In this document: piece by piece, positions 1 through 5,681 of the stretch
How the letters are laid out: every line of letters starts with the position of its first letter
Position numbering within the stretch: position 1 is the first letter of the stretch
Assembly (NCBI GenBank): GCA_039182715.1
Contig: JBCDBY010000247.1
Span: forward strand, 1-6,926
DNA: 6,926 nucleotides
Origin: JBCDBY01 sp039182715
GTDB taxonomy: Bacteria; Planctomycetota; PLA2
Direction: 5' to 3'
The notes under the pieces: generated by a model
Told to the model about the DNA's origin: nothing
What the model saw: the letters and a program-made list of their open reading frames with translations, nothing else
Databases searched by the model: none
Translations under genes and position numbers: made by a program

Positions 1-108
1 GAACGGAACCCACCACTCCCACGCGTGCATGTGGCCGCTGTCGTATCGCGTGAGCGCGTACCCGACGACGCCGCACAGGCCGAGCGCGATCCACTGCCAG
101 CGCTTCAC
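1..108 (-). CDS. N-terminus of an unidentified membrane protein (cut by left edge)
   Basis: Thirty-six codons are visible, reading MKRWQWIALGLCGVVGYALT, then a short polar stretch with RYDSGH, then HAWEWWVPF. Residues about 6-19 look like one membrane helix or uncleaved signal anchor after a short basic N-terminus. Tryptophan is unusually frequent (5 of 36). The GTG start is chosen because it overlaps the preceding TGA as GTGA, as at two other junctions of this cluster, and because a purine-rich GGAAAGGGGG lies a few bases upstream. An ATG at codon 27 is a weaker alternative. The position directly after two MrpD-type genes makes it a probable further subunit of the same complex. In archaeal Mbh this place is held by the small MbhI subunit, and other bacterial clusters carry a further antiporter-like subunit. 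Nothing in the visible residues identifies either, and the function is unknown. Confidence 0.72.
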   Translation of the reverse strand, partial: MKRWQWIALGLCGVVGYALTRYDSGHMHAWEWWVPF

Positions 109-1574
109 GCCGCCCCCTTTCCGAACACCGCGGCCGCGACGTCGCGTGCCATGCCCAGGAAGAGGTCGGGCCAGAAGAAGAGCCCCACCGAGAGGCCCGC
201 GACGAAACAGATCGGGACGACCATGATCGTGGGCGCCTCGCCCTTGGCCGCCACCTCCTCCGAGGGCGCCCGGAAGAACGCGCGGTGCACGATGGGGAAG
301 AAGTAGGCGGCGTTGAGCAGGCCGCTCGTCAGCAACACGATCAACGCGATGTCGGTCGCCCCCTCGCACAGCAGCCACTTGCTCAGGAAACCGTTGACGG
401 GTGGGACGCCGGCCAGCCCGAGCGCGCCGATCGCGAAGGCGCCCATCGTCCACGGCATGGCGCGCCCGATGCCGTCGAGCTGGCTGACGCGGTCCTTGTG
501 CAGGTGCACCATGATCGCGCCCGCGCAGAAGAAGAGGGTGATCTTCATCGTCGCGTGATTGACCATGTGCAGCATGCCGCCGGCGAACCCGTCGCGCGAC
601 AGCAGCGCGATCCCGAGCACGATGTAGCTCAGGTGCCCCACCGTCGAATACGCGAGCCGCCGCTTGAGGTTGTCCTGGCGCAGCGCGATGCAGGAGGCGA
701 GCACGATCGTCGTGCCGGCGACGAAGACCAGCAACCCGTCGAGACCGTACAGGTGCATCGTCTCCGGCCCGAAGACGAAGCCGACGACGCGGATGATGCC
801 GAAAACGCCCGACTTCACGACCGCCACGGCGTGCAGCAGCGCGCTCACCGGCGTCGGCGCGACCATCGCCGCGGGCAGCCAGCCGTGCAGCGGCATGAGA
901 CCCGCCTTCACGCCGACGCCCGCGAGGAAGAGCAGGAAGAGCACCCGCATCGACCCCGCGTCGAGCATGTCGGGCTCGATGATCCCGCCCGGCTTGAAGT
1001 CGAAGTTGCCGACCGTCACGCCGGTCCAGATCACCGCCGCCATCAGCAGCACGCCCGCGGTGAGCGCGTAGGTGAGGTACTTGCGGCCGGAGCGGATCGC
1101 CTTGGGGCTCTCGCTGTGGATCACCAGCGGGTAGGTCGCCAGCGAGAGCATCTCGTAGAAGACGAGGAAGGTGACCAGGTTGCCGGCGAAGGCGACGCCC
1201 AGCGTGCTCCCGACGCAGGCGGCGAAGCTGGCGAAGTAACGCGTCTGGTTCTTCTCGTCGTGCGCGCGGACGTACCCGATCGAGTAGAAGCAGGTGACCA
1301 GCCAGAGTCCGCTGGCGATCAAGCCGAAGTAGAGCCCGGTCTGATCGACGCGCAGATTGAGCTCGATACCGGCGACCACCTCCCACGAACCGGAGCCGAC
1401 GAGCGTGTTCGCGTCGACCTGGGTCACGAGCGACGCCACCAGCGCGAATGCGGCGAGCGCCGCCATGATGGTGAACGACTCGCGTACGTCCGGCATGCGC
1501 CGCGCCGCCACGATGAGCGGGATCGCGAGCAGCGGCGTGAGGACCGCGAAAAGCGGCGTCATCGACTCGATCAC
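105..1574 (-). CDS. Second MrpD-type (NuoM/N-like) cation/proton antiporter subunit
   Basis: A 489-residue polytopic membrane protein of the proton-conducting transporter family (MrpA N-terminal/MrpD/NuoL-M-N/MbhH), about 14 predicted helices, usual length for MrpD. The charged residues of the proton path are present: Glu141 in VFYEMLSLATYPLV, Lys223 in GVKAGLMPLHGWLP, Lys254 in AVVKSGVFGIIR, His340 in MVNHATMK and Lys399 in GFLSKW. The loop before Lys254 is the standard APTPVSALLHA form. The tail has a GEAPTIMVVP stretch shared with its neighbour (GEAPLSMVVP). The start is GTG, overlapping the previous stop as GTGA with GGAGG six bases upstream; an in-frame ATG at 1562 is less well placed. 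It is probably a second transmembrane proton channel of the complex, comparable to MbxH-prime of archaeal Mbx or to a detached MrpA N-terminal domain. Family membership is secure; which of those two it matches is not. Confidence 0.93.
   Translation of the reverse strand: MIESMTPLFAVLTPLLAIPLIVAARRMPDVRESFTIMAALAAFALVASLVTQVDANTLVGSGSWEVVAGIELNLRVDQTGLYFGLIASGLWLVTCFYSIGYVRAHDEKNQTRYFASFAACVGSTLGVAFAGNLVTFLVFYEMLSLATYPLVIHSESPKAIRSGRKYLTYALTAGVLLMAAVIWTGVTVGNFDFKPGGIIEPDMLDAGSMRVLFLLFLAGVGVKAGLMPLHGWLPAAMVAPTPVSALLHAVAVVKSGVFGIIRVVGFVFGPETMHLYGLDGLLVFVAGTTIVLASCIALRQDNLKRRLAYSTVGHLSYIVLGIALLSRDGFAGGMLHMVNHATMKITLFFCAGAIMVHLHKDRVSQLDGIGRAMPWTMGAFAIGALGLAGVPPVNGFLSKWLLCEGATDIALIVLLTSGLLNAAYFFPIVHRAFFRAPSEEVAAKGEAPTIMVVPICFVAGLSVGLFFWPDLFLGMARDVAAAVFGKGAA
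113..122 (-). promoter_or_regulatory. Ribosome binding site for the left-edge gene
   Basis: On the minus strand this reads GGAAAGGGGG, ending 4 bases before the GTG at 108; the AAGG core is 7 bases away. It lies inside the last codons of the preceding antiporter gene (encoding Gly-Lys-Gly) and supports GTG at 108 over the later ATG. Confidence 0.5.
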
Positions 1575-3067
1575 GACGCCCCTCCGCCGAGCATCGGCAG
1601 CAGCAGGTGGTCGACGAGCAGCGCGTTGCCCACGCCGAGCACGAGCAGCAGGACGGCGAACACCACGGTGGGCACCACCATGGAGAGCGGCGCCTCGCCC
1701 GACGCCGGCCGTCCGCCCGCGCCCTCACGCGCCGGCCGCAGGTAGATCTGCTCGAAGACGCGCACGAAGTAGACGGCGTTGAGCAGCGTGCTGATCAACA
1801 GCGACGCGAGCAGCACCCAGCGCCCCTGCTCGACCGTCCCGAGCGCGAGATACCACTTGGAGAAGAAGCCCGCCGTCGGCGGCAGCCCGATCATGGAAAC
1901 AGCGGCCACGGAGAAGGCCGCCATGCTCCACGGCATCTTCCGGCGCACCGACGAGTCGATATTGGGCAGATAGGAGTGATGCACCACCTGCCGCAGGTTG
2001 CCGCTCACCAGGAAGAGGCACGCCTTCATGCAGGCGTGGTTGACGATGTGCAGCACGGCGCCGATGAAGCCGTAGCCGGACGCGAGGCCGATGCCGAGCG
2101 CGATGTAGCCGACCTGCGCGACACTCGAGTAGGCGAGCATGCGTTTGAGCTCGCGCTGCGACATGGCGAGAAACGAGCCCCACAGGATGCCGGCGGCGCC
2201 GAGGTAGGCGATCACGTCCGCGACGAGCGCGCCGTCGGCGACCAGCGCCGGGCCGAGCAGGAAGTAGGTCACGCGCAGCATCGCGTAGAGCGCCGCCTTG
2301 GTGCCGATCGGCGCGATGAGCGCGGTCGCGGTCGAGCCGCCGTCGGTGTACGCGTCGGGCAGCCAGCCGTGCAGCGGGAAGAGTGCCGACTTGAGCGCGA
2401 GCCCGGTCAGCAGCAGCACGACGCCGATCTGCACCGGCACCTGGTCGGCGACCTCCGGCACGATCGCGGCGAAATCCGCCATGTTGAGCGTGCCGGTCCG
2501 CATGTAGATGCAGGCGAGTCCCAGCAGGTAGAGGCTGCCGGCGGTCGTCCCCATCACGAGATAGCGGAACGCGCTGAACGGCGCGCGCTTCGAGCCGATG
2601 CCGAGCAGCGCGTAACTCGAGAGCGAGACGATCTCGATGAAGACGTAGAGGTTGAAGAGGTCGCCGGTCAGAACCAGCCCGCACAGACCGCCGAGCAGCA
2701 GCAGCGAAGCCGCGTAGAACGCGGTCTCGCGGCCGGGCAGCTCGCGCGGCACGATCGGCCGCGAGTGGATCAGCACGAGCAGCCCGACGCCCGCCATGAG
2801 CAGCGTCAGGAACGCGGAGAGCGGGTCCATGACCAGCTCGATGCCGAGCGGCGGCCGCCAGCCGGCGAGCTGATAGCGGATGGTCCCTTCCGCCAGCACG
2901 TGCACCAGCCCCCCCGCCGCGACGAGCGTCGCGAACGCGCTCACCGCCACGGCGAGCGGCTGCGCCCAGCGCGGACGGAACAGCGTGCCCAGGACGGCGA
3001 GCATCGCACCGACGAGAAACGCCAGCGGGACGATGACGGGAGCATGCGGAAGGAGGTCGAACCGCAT
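1571..3067 (-). CDS. mrpD: MrpD/MbhH-type cation/proton antiporter subunit
   Basis: A 498-residue integral membrane protein of the proton-conducting transporter family with about 14 helices. Key residues are in place: Glu145 in YVFIEIVSLSSYALLG (helix 5), Lys226 in GLALKSALFPLHGWLPDAY (helix 7), Lys257 in APIGTKAALYAMLR (helix 8), His344 in HIVNHACMK and Lys404 in GFFSKWYLALG (helix 12). In known Mrp and complex I structures these form a proton half-channel pair joined by a charged central axis. The segment before Lys257 reads TDGGSTATALIAPIGTK rather than the APxPVSALLHA form of the next gene, so the two D-type proteins belong to different subgroups. The ATG overlaps the stop of mrpC by one base (TAATG). 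A GGGGC about 8 bases upstream is only a moderate ribosome site, so coupling to mrpC is likely. Being next to mrpC makes this the better candidate for true MrpD. Confidence 0.95.
   Translation of the reverse strand: MRFDLLPHAPVIVPLAFLVGAMLAVLGTLFRPRWAQPLAVAVSAFATLVAAGGLVHVLAEGTIRYQLAGWRPPLGIELVMDPLSAFLTLLMAGVGLLVLIHSRPIVPRELPGRETAFYAASLLLLGGLCGLVLTGDLFNLYVFIEIVSLSSYALLGIGSKRAPFSAFRYLVMGTTAGSLYLLGLACIYMRTGTLNMADFAAIVPEVADQVPVQIGVVLLLTGLALKSALFPLHGWLPDAYTDGGSTATALIAPIGTKAALYAMLRVTYFLLGPALVADGALVADVIAYLGAAGILWGSFLAMSQRELKRMLAYSSVAQVGYIALGIGLASGYGFIGAVLHIVNHACMKACLFLVSGNLRQVVHHSYLPNIDSSVRRKMPWSMAAFSVAAVSMIGLPPTAGFFSKWYLALGTVEQGRWVLLASLLISTLLNAVYFVRVFEQIYLRPAREGAGGRPASGEAPLSMVVPTVVFAVLLLVLGVGNALLVDHLLLPMLGGGAS
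1581..1585 (-). promoter_or_regulatory. Ribosome binding site fixing the GTG start at 1574
   Basis: A perfect GGAGG on the minus strand lies 6 bases before GTG (1574-1572) and 18 bases before the alternative ATG (1562-1560). It therefore favours the GTG start. It sits within the Gly-Gly-Gly codons at the end of the preceding MrpD gene. Confidence 0.7.
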
Positions 3068-3432
3068 TACATCTGCCCCAGCACGTCCTTTTCCTCGAGC
3101 GAGCCGTAGTTGCGGTAGACCTTCACCAGCAGCGCGATCGCCACGCCGCTCGTCACCACCGACACCACGATCGCGGTCAGCATGAGCGCGTGCGGCAGCG
3201 GGTTGACGTATTCCGTCGGATCGACCGCGCCGTCCCCCTTGCGGATGATCGGAATGGTCGCGTCGTCCTTCTCGGCGGTGACGATCCAGAAGAGGATGAT
3301 CGACGCCTGCAGGATGCTCATGCCGATCAGCTTCTTGATCAGGTTGCGCTTGGCGACCATGCCGAAGAAGCCGATGCCGATCAGGATCGACAGGCTGACG
3401 TGCGCGTAGTGGTCGACGAAGAACTCAATCAT
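3067..3432 (-). CDS. mrpC: Cation/proton antiporter subunit C (MrpC/MnhC, NuoK-like)
   Basis: A 121-residue protein with three predicted helices (about 8-27, 31-52 and 81-104), homologous to NuoK of complex I and MbhG. The helix-3 signature appears as NPLPHALMLTAIVV (77-90), a variant of the family's usual DPLPQALVLTAIVI, followed by a basic cytoplasmic end and a Tyr-Gly-Ser-Leu-Glu-Glu tail. The charged stretch at about 53-76 between helices 2 and 3 is the usual variable loop of MrpC. It packs against the B and D subunits in known Mrp complexes. Its ATG overlaps the end of mnhB by 8 bases, with GAGGA five bases upstream; its TAA shares one base with the mrpD ATG. Confidence 0.94.
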   Translation of the reverse strand: MIEFFVDHYAHVSLSILIGIGFFGMVAKRNLIKKLIGMSILQASIILFWIVTAEKDDATIPIIRKGDGAVDPTEYVNPLPHALMLTAIVVSVVTSGVAIALLVKVYRNYGSLEEKDVLGQM

Positions 3433-3880
3433 CGCGATCCTCGCCGCGCCCCGCGCTGGTGAGCGTGTCGTCGTAGATCGAGACGAGCGCGCAGATGCAC
3501 GCCAGCGCGACGCCCAGCTCGATGAGCAGGATGCCGTGCGAGCGGCGCTGTGCGACCTCGTCGGAAAACGGGATCACCCCGTAGTCGAGGAACTCGCCGC
3601 CGTAGCGCCAGGCGACCGCCCCGACGGCGGCGAAGACCAGCGCGCCCAGCGCCGCTCCCATCGTCGCGACGGAGGTGACCATCACGCGCTGCGTCGCGCG
3701 GTGCCCGAGGGCCAGCCGCAGCAGGATGATGCTGGCGGCCACCATGACGCCGCCCTGGAAGCCGCCGCCGGGGCTGTAGTGGCCGTGGAACAGCACGTAG
3801 AGCGCGAAGATCTGGATGAGCGGCGCCACGAATCGCGCGGTGACGCGCACGATGAGGTTGTCCGAGCGGCGTCGCAGCAT
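3425..3880 (-). CDS. mrpB: Cation/proton antiporter subunit B (MnhB/MrpB domain)
   Basis: A 151-residue membrane protein of the MnhB family (MrpB; MbhF in archaeal Mbh). About four helices are visible (roughly 13-31, 42-58, 70-91 and 115-136). The family hallmark HGHYSPGGGFQGG lies at 32-44 and a second conserved block, HGILLIELGVALA, at 115-127. I place the start at ATG 3880, where TGATG overlaps the preceding stop by one base and GGGAG lies eight bases upstream. A GTG at 3889 would add three residues but leaves no room for a ribosome site. The last 15 residues form a charged soluble tail. In characterised systems this subunit lies in the small-subunit module proposed to carry Na+. Confidence 0.93.
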   Translation of the reverse strand: MLRRRSDNLIVRVTARFVAPLIQIFALYVLFHGHYSPGGGFQGGVMVAASIILLRLALGHRATQRVMVTSVATMGAALGALVFAAVGAVAWRYGGEFLDYGVIPFSDEVAQRRSHGILLIELGVALACICALVSIYDDTLTSAGRGEDRDD

Positions 3881-4209
3881 CAGCGCCACTCCCGGAACTT
3901 GGCGCGCAGCAGCAGCATGACGCAGACCGCGCCGCAGAAGACCACCGTCGTCTCGCCGAGCGTGTCGAAACTGCGGTAGTCCGCCAGCACGACGGTCACG
4001 ACGTTGGGCGTCTTCGCGTCGGCGTAGGCGTTGCGCAGGTAGTAGGTGCCGGGCGTCGTCGATCCGATCGGCGAGGTGTCGCGGTGCGCGGGCGCGTAGA
4101 CCGCGCCGTGATCGGGCACCGCCGAGATGGCGTACAGCAGCGAAGTGCCGAACACGGTGACGCCCAGCAGCGTGATCGCGATCTTCATCTGCGGCGGGAG
4201 GCGGATCAT
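3880..4209 (-). CDS. mbhE: MbhE-type subunit (detached MrpA C-terminal segment)
   Basis: A 109-residue protein with two helices (about 8-30 and 86-103) joined by a long, probably extracytoplasmic loop rich in Pro, Thr and Gly. The diagnostic block is NVVTVVLADYRSFDTLGE (69-86), the counterpart of the NVVxxxxxDFRxxDTLGE stretch near the end of full-length MrpA and of MbhE in archaeal membrane hydrogenases. Asp77, Arg79, Asp82 and Glu86 are the charged residues of that block. Its ATG overlaps the DUF4040 stop as ATGA with GGAGG eight bases upstream. Together with the preceding DUF4040 gene it reconstitutes the C-terminal part of MrpA, which in known complexes lies in the Na+-conducting region. 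Databases often leave such genes as hypothetical; the motif makes this assignment firm. Confidence 0.88.
   Translation of the reverse strand: MIRLPPQMKIAITLLGVTVFGTSLLYAISAVPDHGAVYAPAHRDTSPIGSTTPGTYYLRNAYADAKTPNVVTVVLADYRSFDTLGETTVVFCGAVCVMLLLRAKFREWR
3889..3893 (-). promoter_or_regulatory. Ribosome binding site for mnhB deciding its start
   Basis: GGGAG on the minus strand, eight bases before ATG 3880-3878. It overlaps the alternative GTG codon at 3889-3887, so that codon cannot be using it. It favours the TGATG junction. Confidence 0.5.
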
Positions 4210-4460
4210 GCCTGGGTCCTCCGCGAGGTCTTGTAGAGCGCCAACACGAAGTAGACGCCGGTGATACCGGCGCCGACGACCGCCTCGGTGAAGGCGACGT
4301 CCACGGCGCCCATCGCCAGCATGAGCAGCGCGCTCAGGTAACTGAAGATCGTCAGCATCGCGAGCGCGACGAGCAGATCGCGCGCCTGCAGCGCGATGAT
4401 GGCGCAGGCGATCTGCATCGCGTACAGCACGACCTGGATGATGCCGCCGTAGGTTTCCAC
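4206..4460 (-). CDS. mbhD: DUF4040/MbhD-type subunit (detached MrpA segment)
   Basis: An 84-residue protein with three predicted helices (about 6-25, 28-50 and 54-76) of the DUF4040/MbhD family, which corresponds to helices between the NuoL-like core and the MbhE-like end of full-length MrpA and is distantly NuoJ-like. The recognisable block is VDVAFTEAVVGAGITG (53-68), carrying Asp54 and Glu59 in or beside the membrane. The frame is open further upstream, but those residues are polar, low in hydrophobicity and overlap mrpG. I therefore start at GTG 4460, one base after the mrpG stop and 7 bases after a strong purine run. The initial residues then read METYGGIIQ. It is a likely scaffold and ion-path component of the antiporter complex. 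Confidence 0.87.
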   Translation of the reverse strand: METYGGIIQVVLYAMQIACAIIALQARDLLVALAMLTIFSYLSALLMLAMGAVDVAFTEAVVGAGITGVYFVLALYKTSRRTQA

Positions 4461-4461
4461 G

Positions 4462-4791
4462 CTACTGCTCCCCCTCCGGTGCCGCGTCGGTCTTCGGCCG
4501 CCGCCACGGCTTGAGTCCGGCCGCCAACGCGCTGCTTGCGAGCGCATGCGTGCCGACCGGGTTCACGAGCAGCACGAACACCGCGACGAAGACGAGCTTG
4601 GCCGACGTCAGGTTCGCACCCTCCTTGCACGCGATGCCGATCACGAACAGGAAGACGCCGAGCGTATCGACGTTGGTCGAGGCGTGCGTGCGCGAATAGA
4701 AGTCCGGCAGCCGGATCAGGCCGATGCTGCCGATGAGCATGAAGAGCGAGCCCGCGACGAGCAGGGCGGTACCGAGGATCGTGAGGAACAC
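4462..4791 (-). CDS. mrpG: Cation/proton antiporter subunit G (MrpG/MnhG/PhaG)
   Basis: A 109-residue protein with three helices (about 3-22, 41-55 and 63-77), the usual size for MrpG (MbhC in archaeal Mbh). The family signature GLIRLPDFYSRTHAST is at 24-39, preceding VDTLG at the start of helix 2. The block NPVGTHALASSA at 77-88 ends helix 3 and is also conserved. A hydrophilic tail from about residue 93, rich in Pro, Arg, Lys and Glu, is probably cytoplasmic. The start is GTG, sharing one base with the mrpF stop (TAGTG). Upstream ribosome-site complementarity is weak, so expression probably relies on coupling to mrpF. Confidence 0.93.
   Translation of the reverse strand: MFLTILGTALLVAGSLFMLIGSIGLIRLPDFYSRTHASTNVDTLGVFLFVIGIACKEGANLTSAKLVFVAVFVLLVNPVGTHALASSALAAGLKPWRRPKTDAAPEGEQ
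4468..4477 (-). promoter_or_regulatory. Ribosome binding site deciding the DUF4040 gene start
   Basis: GGAGGGGGAG on the minus strand, ending 7 bases before GTG 4460-4458. It lies in the final Pro-Glu-Gly-Glu codons of mrpG. It supports the 84-residue product over a longer 113-residue reading that would start at 4547. Confidence 0.7.
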
Positions 4792-5060
4792 TACTCGTGC
4801 GCGCCCCCCGTGCGCATGTACTTGGCCACCGCGATGGCGACGATGAAGTTGAGGATCGCGTAGGCGAGCGCGATGTCGATGAACATGTCGAGCCGGTTGA
4901 ACAGCTCGCCGATGAGCAGGATCAGGGTGACGATCTTGGTGCCGATTACGCCCGCGCCCAGCAGCCGGTCGAAGACGCTCGGGCCGGTCACGACGCGATA
5001 GAGCGGCAGCGAGAGGCTGACGATCAGCACGGCGGTGGAGAACAGGAAGGCGGGCGTCAC
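4791..5060 (-). CDS. mrpF: Cation/proton antiporter subunit F (MrpF/MnhF/PhaF)
   Basis: An 89-residue protein with three helices (about 4-22, 34-51 and 60-79), typical for MrpF (MbhB in archaeal Mbh). The first loop carries RVVTGPSVFDRLLG, the GP-x(3)-D motif (Gly26, Pro27, Asp31) found throughout the family. The third helix carries FIDIALAYAILNFI with a buried Asp62, a residue type implicated in ion passage in related subunits. A longer open frame to 5132 adds only polar Arg/His/Gly-rich residues overlapping mrpE. GTG 5060 is preferred because it overlaps the mrpE stop as GTGA and has GGGAG six bases upstream. Confidence 0.92.
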   Translation of the reverse strand: MTPAFLFSTAVLIVSLSLPLYRVVTGPSVFDRLLGAGVIGTKIVTLILLIGELFNRLDMFIDIALAYAILNFIVAIAVAKYMRTGGAHE

Positions 5061-5647
5061 GTTTCGCTCCCGCCCCTCTCGTCCTCCCCGCGGTCGATCG
5101 TGCCCTCGTGCAGCGTGCCGGTGCCGCCCCACATGCCGGCCACGCGCCGCGCCATGTCCCCGTCGAGCACGTCCTCCGCGGAGCTCTGGTCGAGCGCGTG
5201 GATGAAAAACTCGTCCCGACGTTCGTCGATGCGCAGCGTGAGCGTGCCGGGCGTCAGCGTGATGGAGTTACCCAGCGTGACGAGCGCCACCTCGTTGGGC
5301 TGCTCCGAGCGGAAGCGGACGATGCAGGGGTCGATCTTCGACTCGCCGGCGAGCGTGAGCCGCGCGACGTAGAGCGCCGACGAGACGATCTGGAGCACGA
5401 GCCAGGGCACGTACGCCACGACGCGCACCCAGACGAGCCGCTCGCGCTTCTCCGGCCCGCCGTGCGTCGGACTCAGCCGCCGGATGGCGGTGTTGAAACC
5501 CATCACCAACGCGACGGAGATGGCGCCGAGCGTCAGATGAAACGCGTCGTAAAGACCGCTGAAGACCAGCCAGATGACGCTCAGCAACAGGGCATGGTTG
5601 ACCACCTGGGTCCACCGGAGCCCGCCTTGTCGCCGCCGCCCTCTCAT
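5057..5647 (-). CDS. mrpE: Cation/proton antiporter subunit E (MrpE/MnhE/PhaE)
   Basis: A 196-residue protein, slightly long for MrpE (commonly near 160). A basic N-terminus is followed by helices at about 15-34, 36-54 and 71-97, then a soluble cytoplasmic domain. That domain has the family signature NSITLTPGTLTLRID (127-141) and FFIHALD (147-153). The extra length is a hydrophilic tail of some 30 residues ending in acidic and Gly-rich sequence. It corresponds to MbhA of archaeal Mbh. It is the first gene of the antiporter cluster, 34 bases after an acyl-CoA dehydrogenase. The ATG at 5647 has no convincing ribosome site. An internal start near codon 15 (GTG) would remove the basic leader and leave helix 1 intact, so the exact start is less certain than the identity. 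Confidence 0.92.
   Translation of the reverse strand: MRGRRRQGGLRWTQVVNHALLLSVIWLVFSGLYDAFHLTLGAISVALVMGFNTAIRRLSPTHGGPEKRERLVWVRVVAYVPWLVLQIVSSALYVARLTLAGESKIDPCIVRFRSEQPNEVALVTLGNSITLTPGTLTLRIDERRDEFFIHALDQSSAEDVLDGDMARRVAGMWGGTGTLHEGTIDRGEDERGGSET
5067..5071 (-). promoter_or_regulatory. Ribosome binding site deciding the mrpF start
   Basis: GGGAG on the minus strand, six bases before GTG 5060-5058, inside the last codons of mrpE. It supports the 89-residue MrpF over the longer reading from 5132. Confidence 0.6.
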
Positions 5648-5681
5648 CGAGCGGCGGTTGTACCAGATGCGCGGAAAACTG
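5648..5681 (-). other. 34-base spacer between acyl-CoA dehydrogenase and mrpE
   Basis: The only spacer longer than 3 bases in the window. I see no stem-loop followed by a T run, so no intrinsic terminator. A TGGTACAAC on the minus strand (5665-5657) resembles an extended -10 element at four of six core positions, but no good -35 lies 16-18 bases further upstream. Read-through from the dehydrogenase genes into mrpE is therefore possible, and a separate promoter is not demonstrated. Confidence 0.4.

Larger units (their letters stand above)
1..5647 (-). other. Compact antiporter operon, Mrp subunits in Mbh/Mbx order
   Basis: Ten consecutive genes run the same way with no intergenic space. In order the junctions are: E/F 4-base overlap (GTGA), F/G 1 base (TAGTG), G/DUF4040 1-base gap, DUF4040/MbhE 4 bases (ATGA), MbhE/B 1 base (TGATG), B/C 8 bases, C/D 1 base (TAATG), D/second D 4 bases (GTGA), second D/left-edge gene 4 bases (GTGA). 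This implies one transcript with translational coupling. All identified products are subunits of a single inner-membrane cation/proton antiporter complex. The cluster continues beyond the left edge. Confidence 0.85.

Noticed and set aside
285..1745. Open plus-strand frame of 486 codons opposite the second antiporter gene
   Set aside because: Its product is Arg/Asp/His/Gln/Glu-rich with no domain or membrane pattern, and it lies wholly opposite a well-supported conserved gene. Long antisense frames are expected from G/C-ending codons in GC-rich DNA.
1607..3109. Open plus-strand frame of 500 codons opposite mrpD
   Set aside because: The same charged, low-complexity composition, complementary to a clearly conserved membrane protein. 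No ribosome site or family motif is visible.
4461..4547. N-terminal extension of the DUF4040 gene from an upstream ATG
   Set aside because: It adds 29 polar, Arg/Ser-rich residues overlapping mrpG. The GTG at 4460 has a strong ribosome site and matches the usual beginning of the family.
5061..5132. N-terminal extension of mrpF from 5132
   Set aside because: It adds 24 His/Arg/Gly-rich residues inside mrpE. The GTGA junction with GGGAG upstream is a better start.
5657..5665. Possible extended -10 promoter element before mrpE
   Set aside because: Only four of six core bases match and no acceptable -35 is found at 16-18 bases. It is too weak to list as a promoter.
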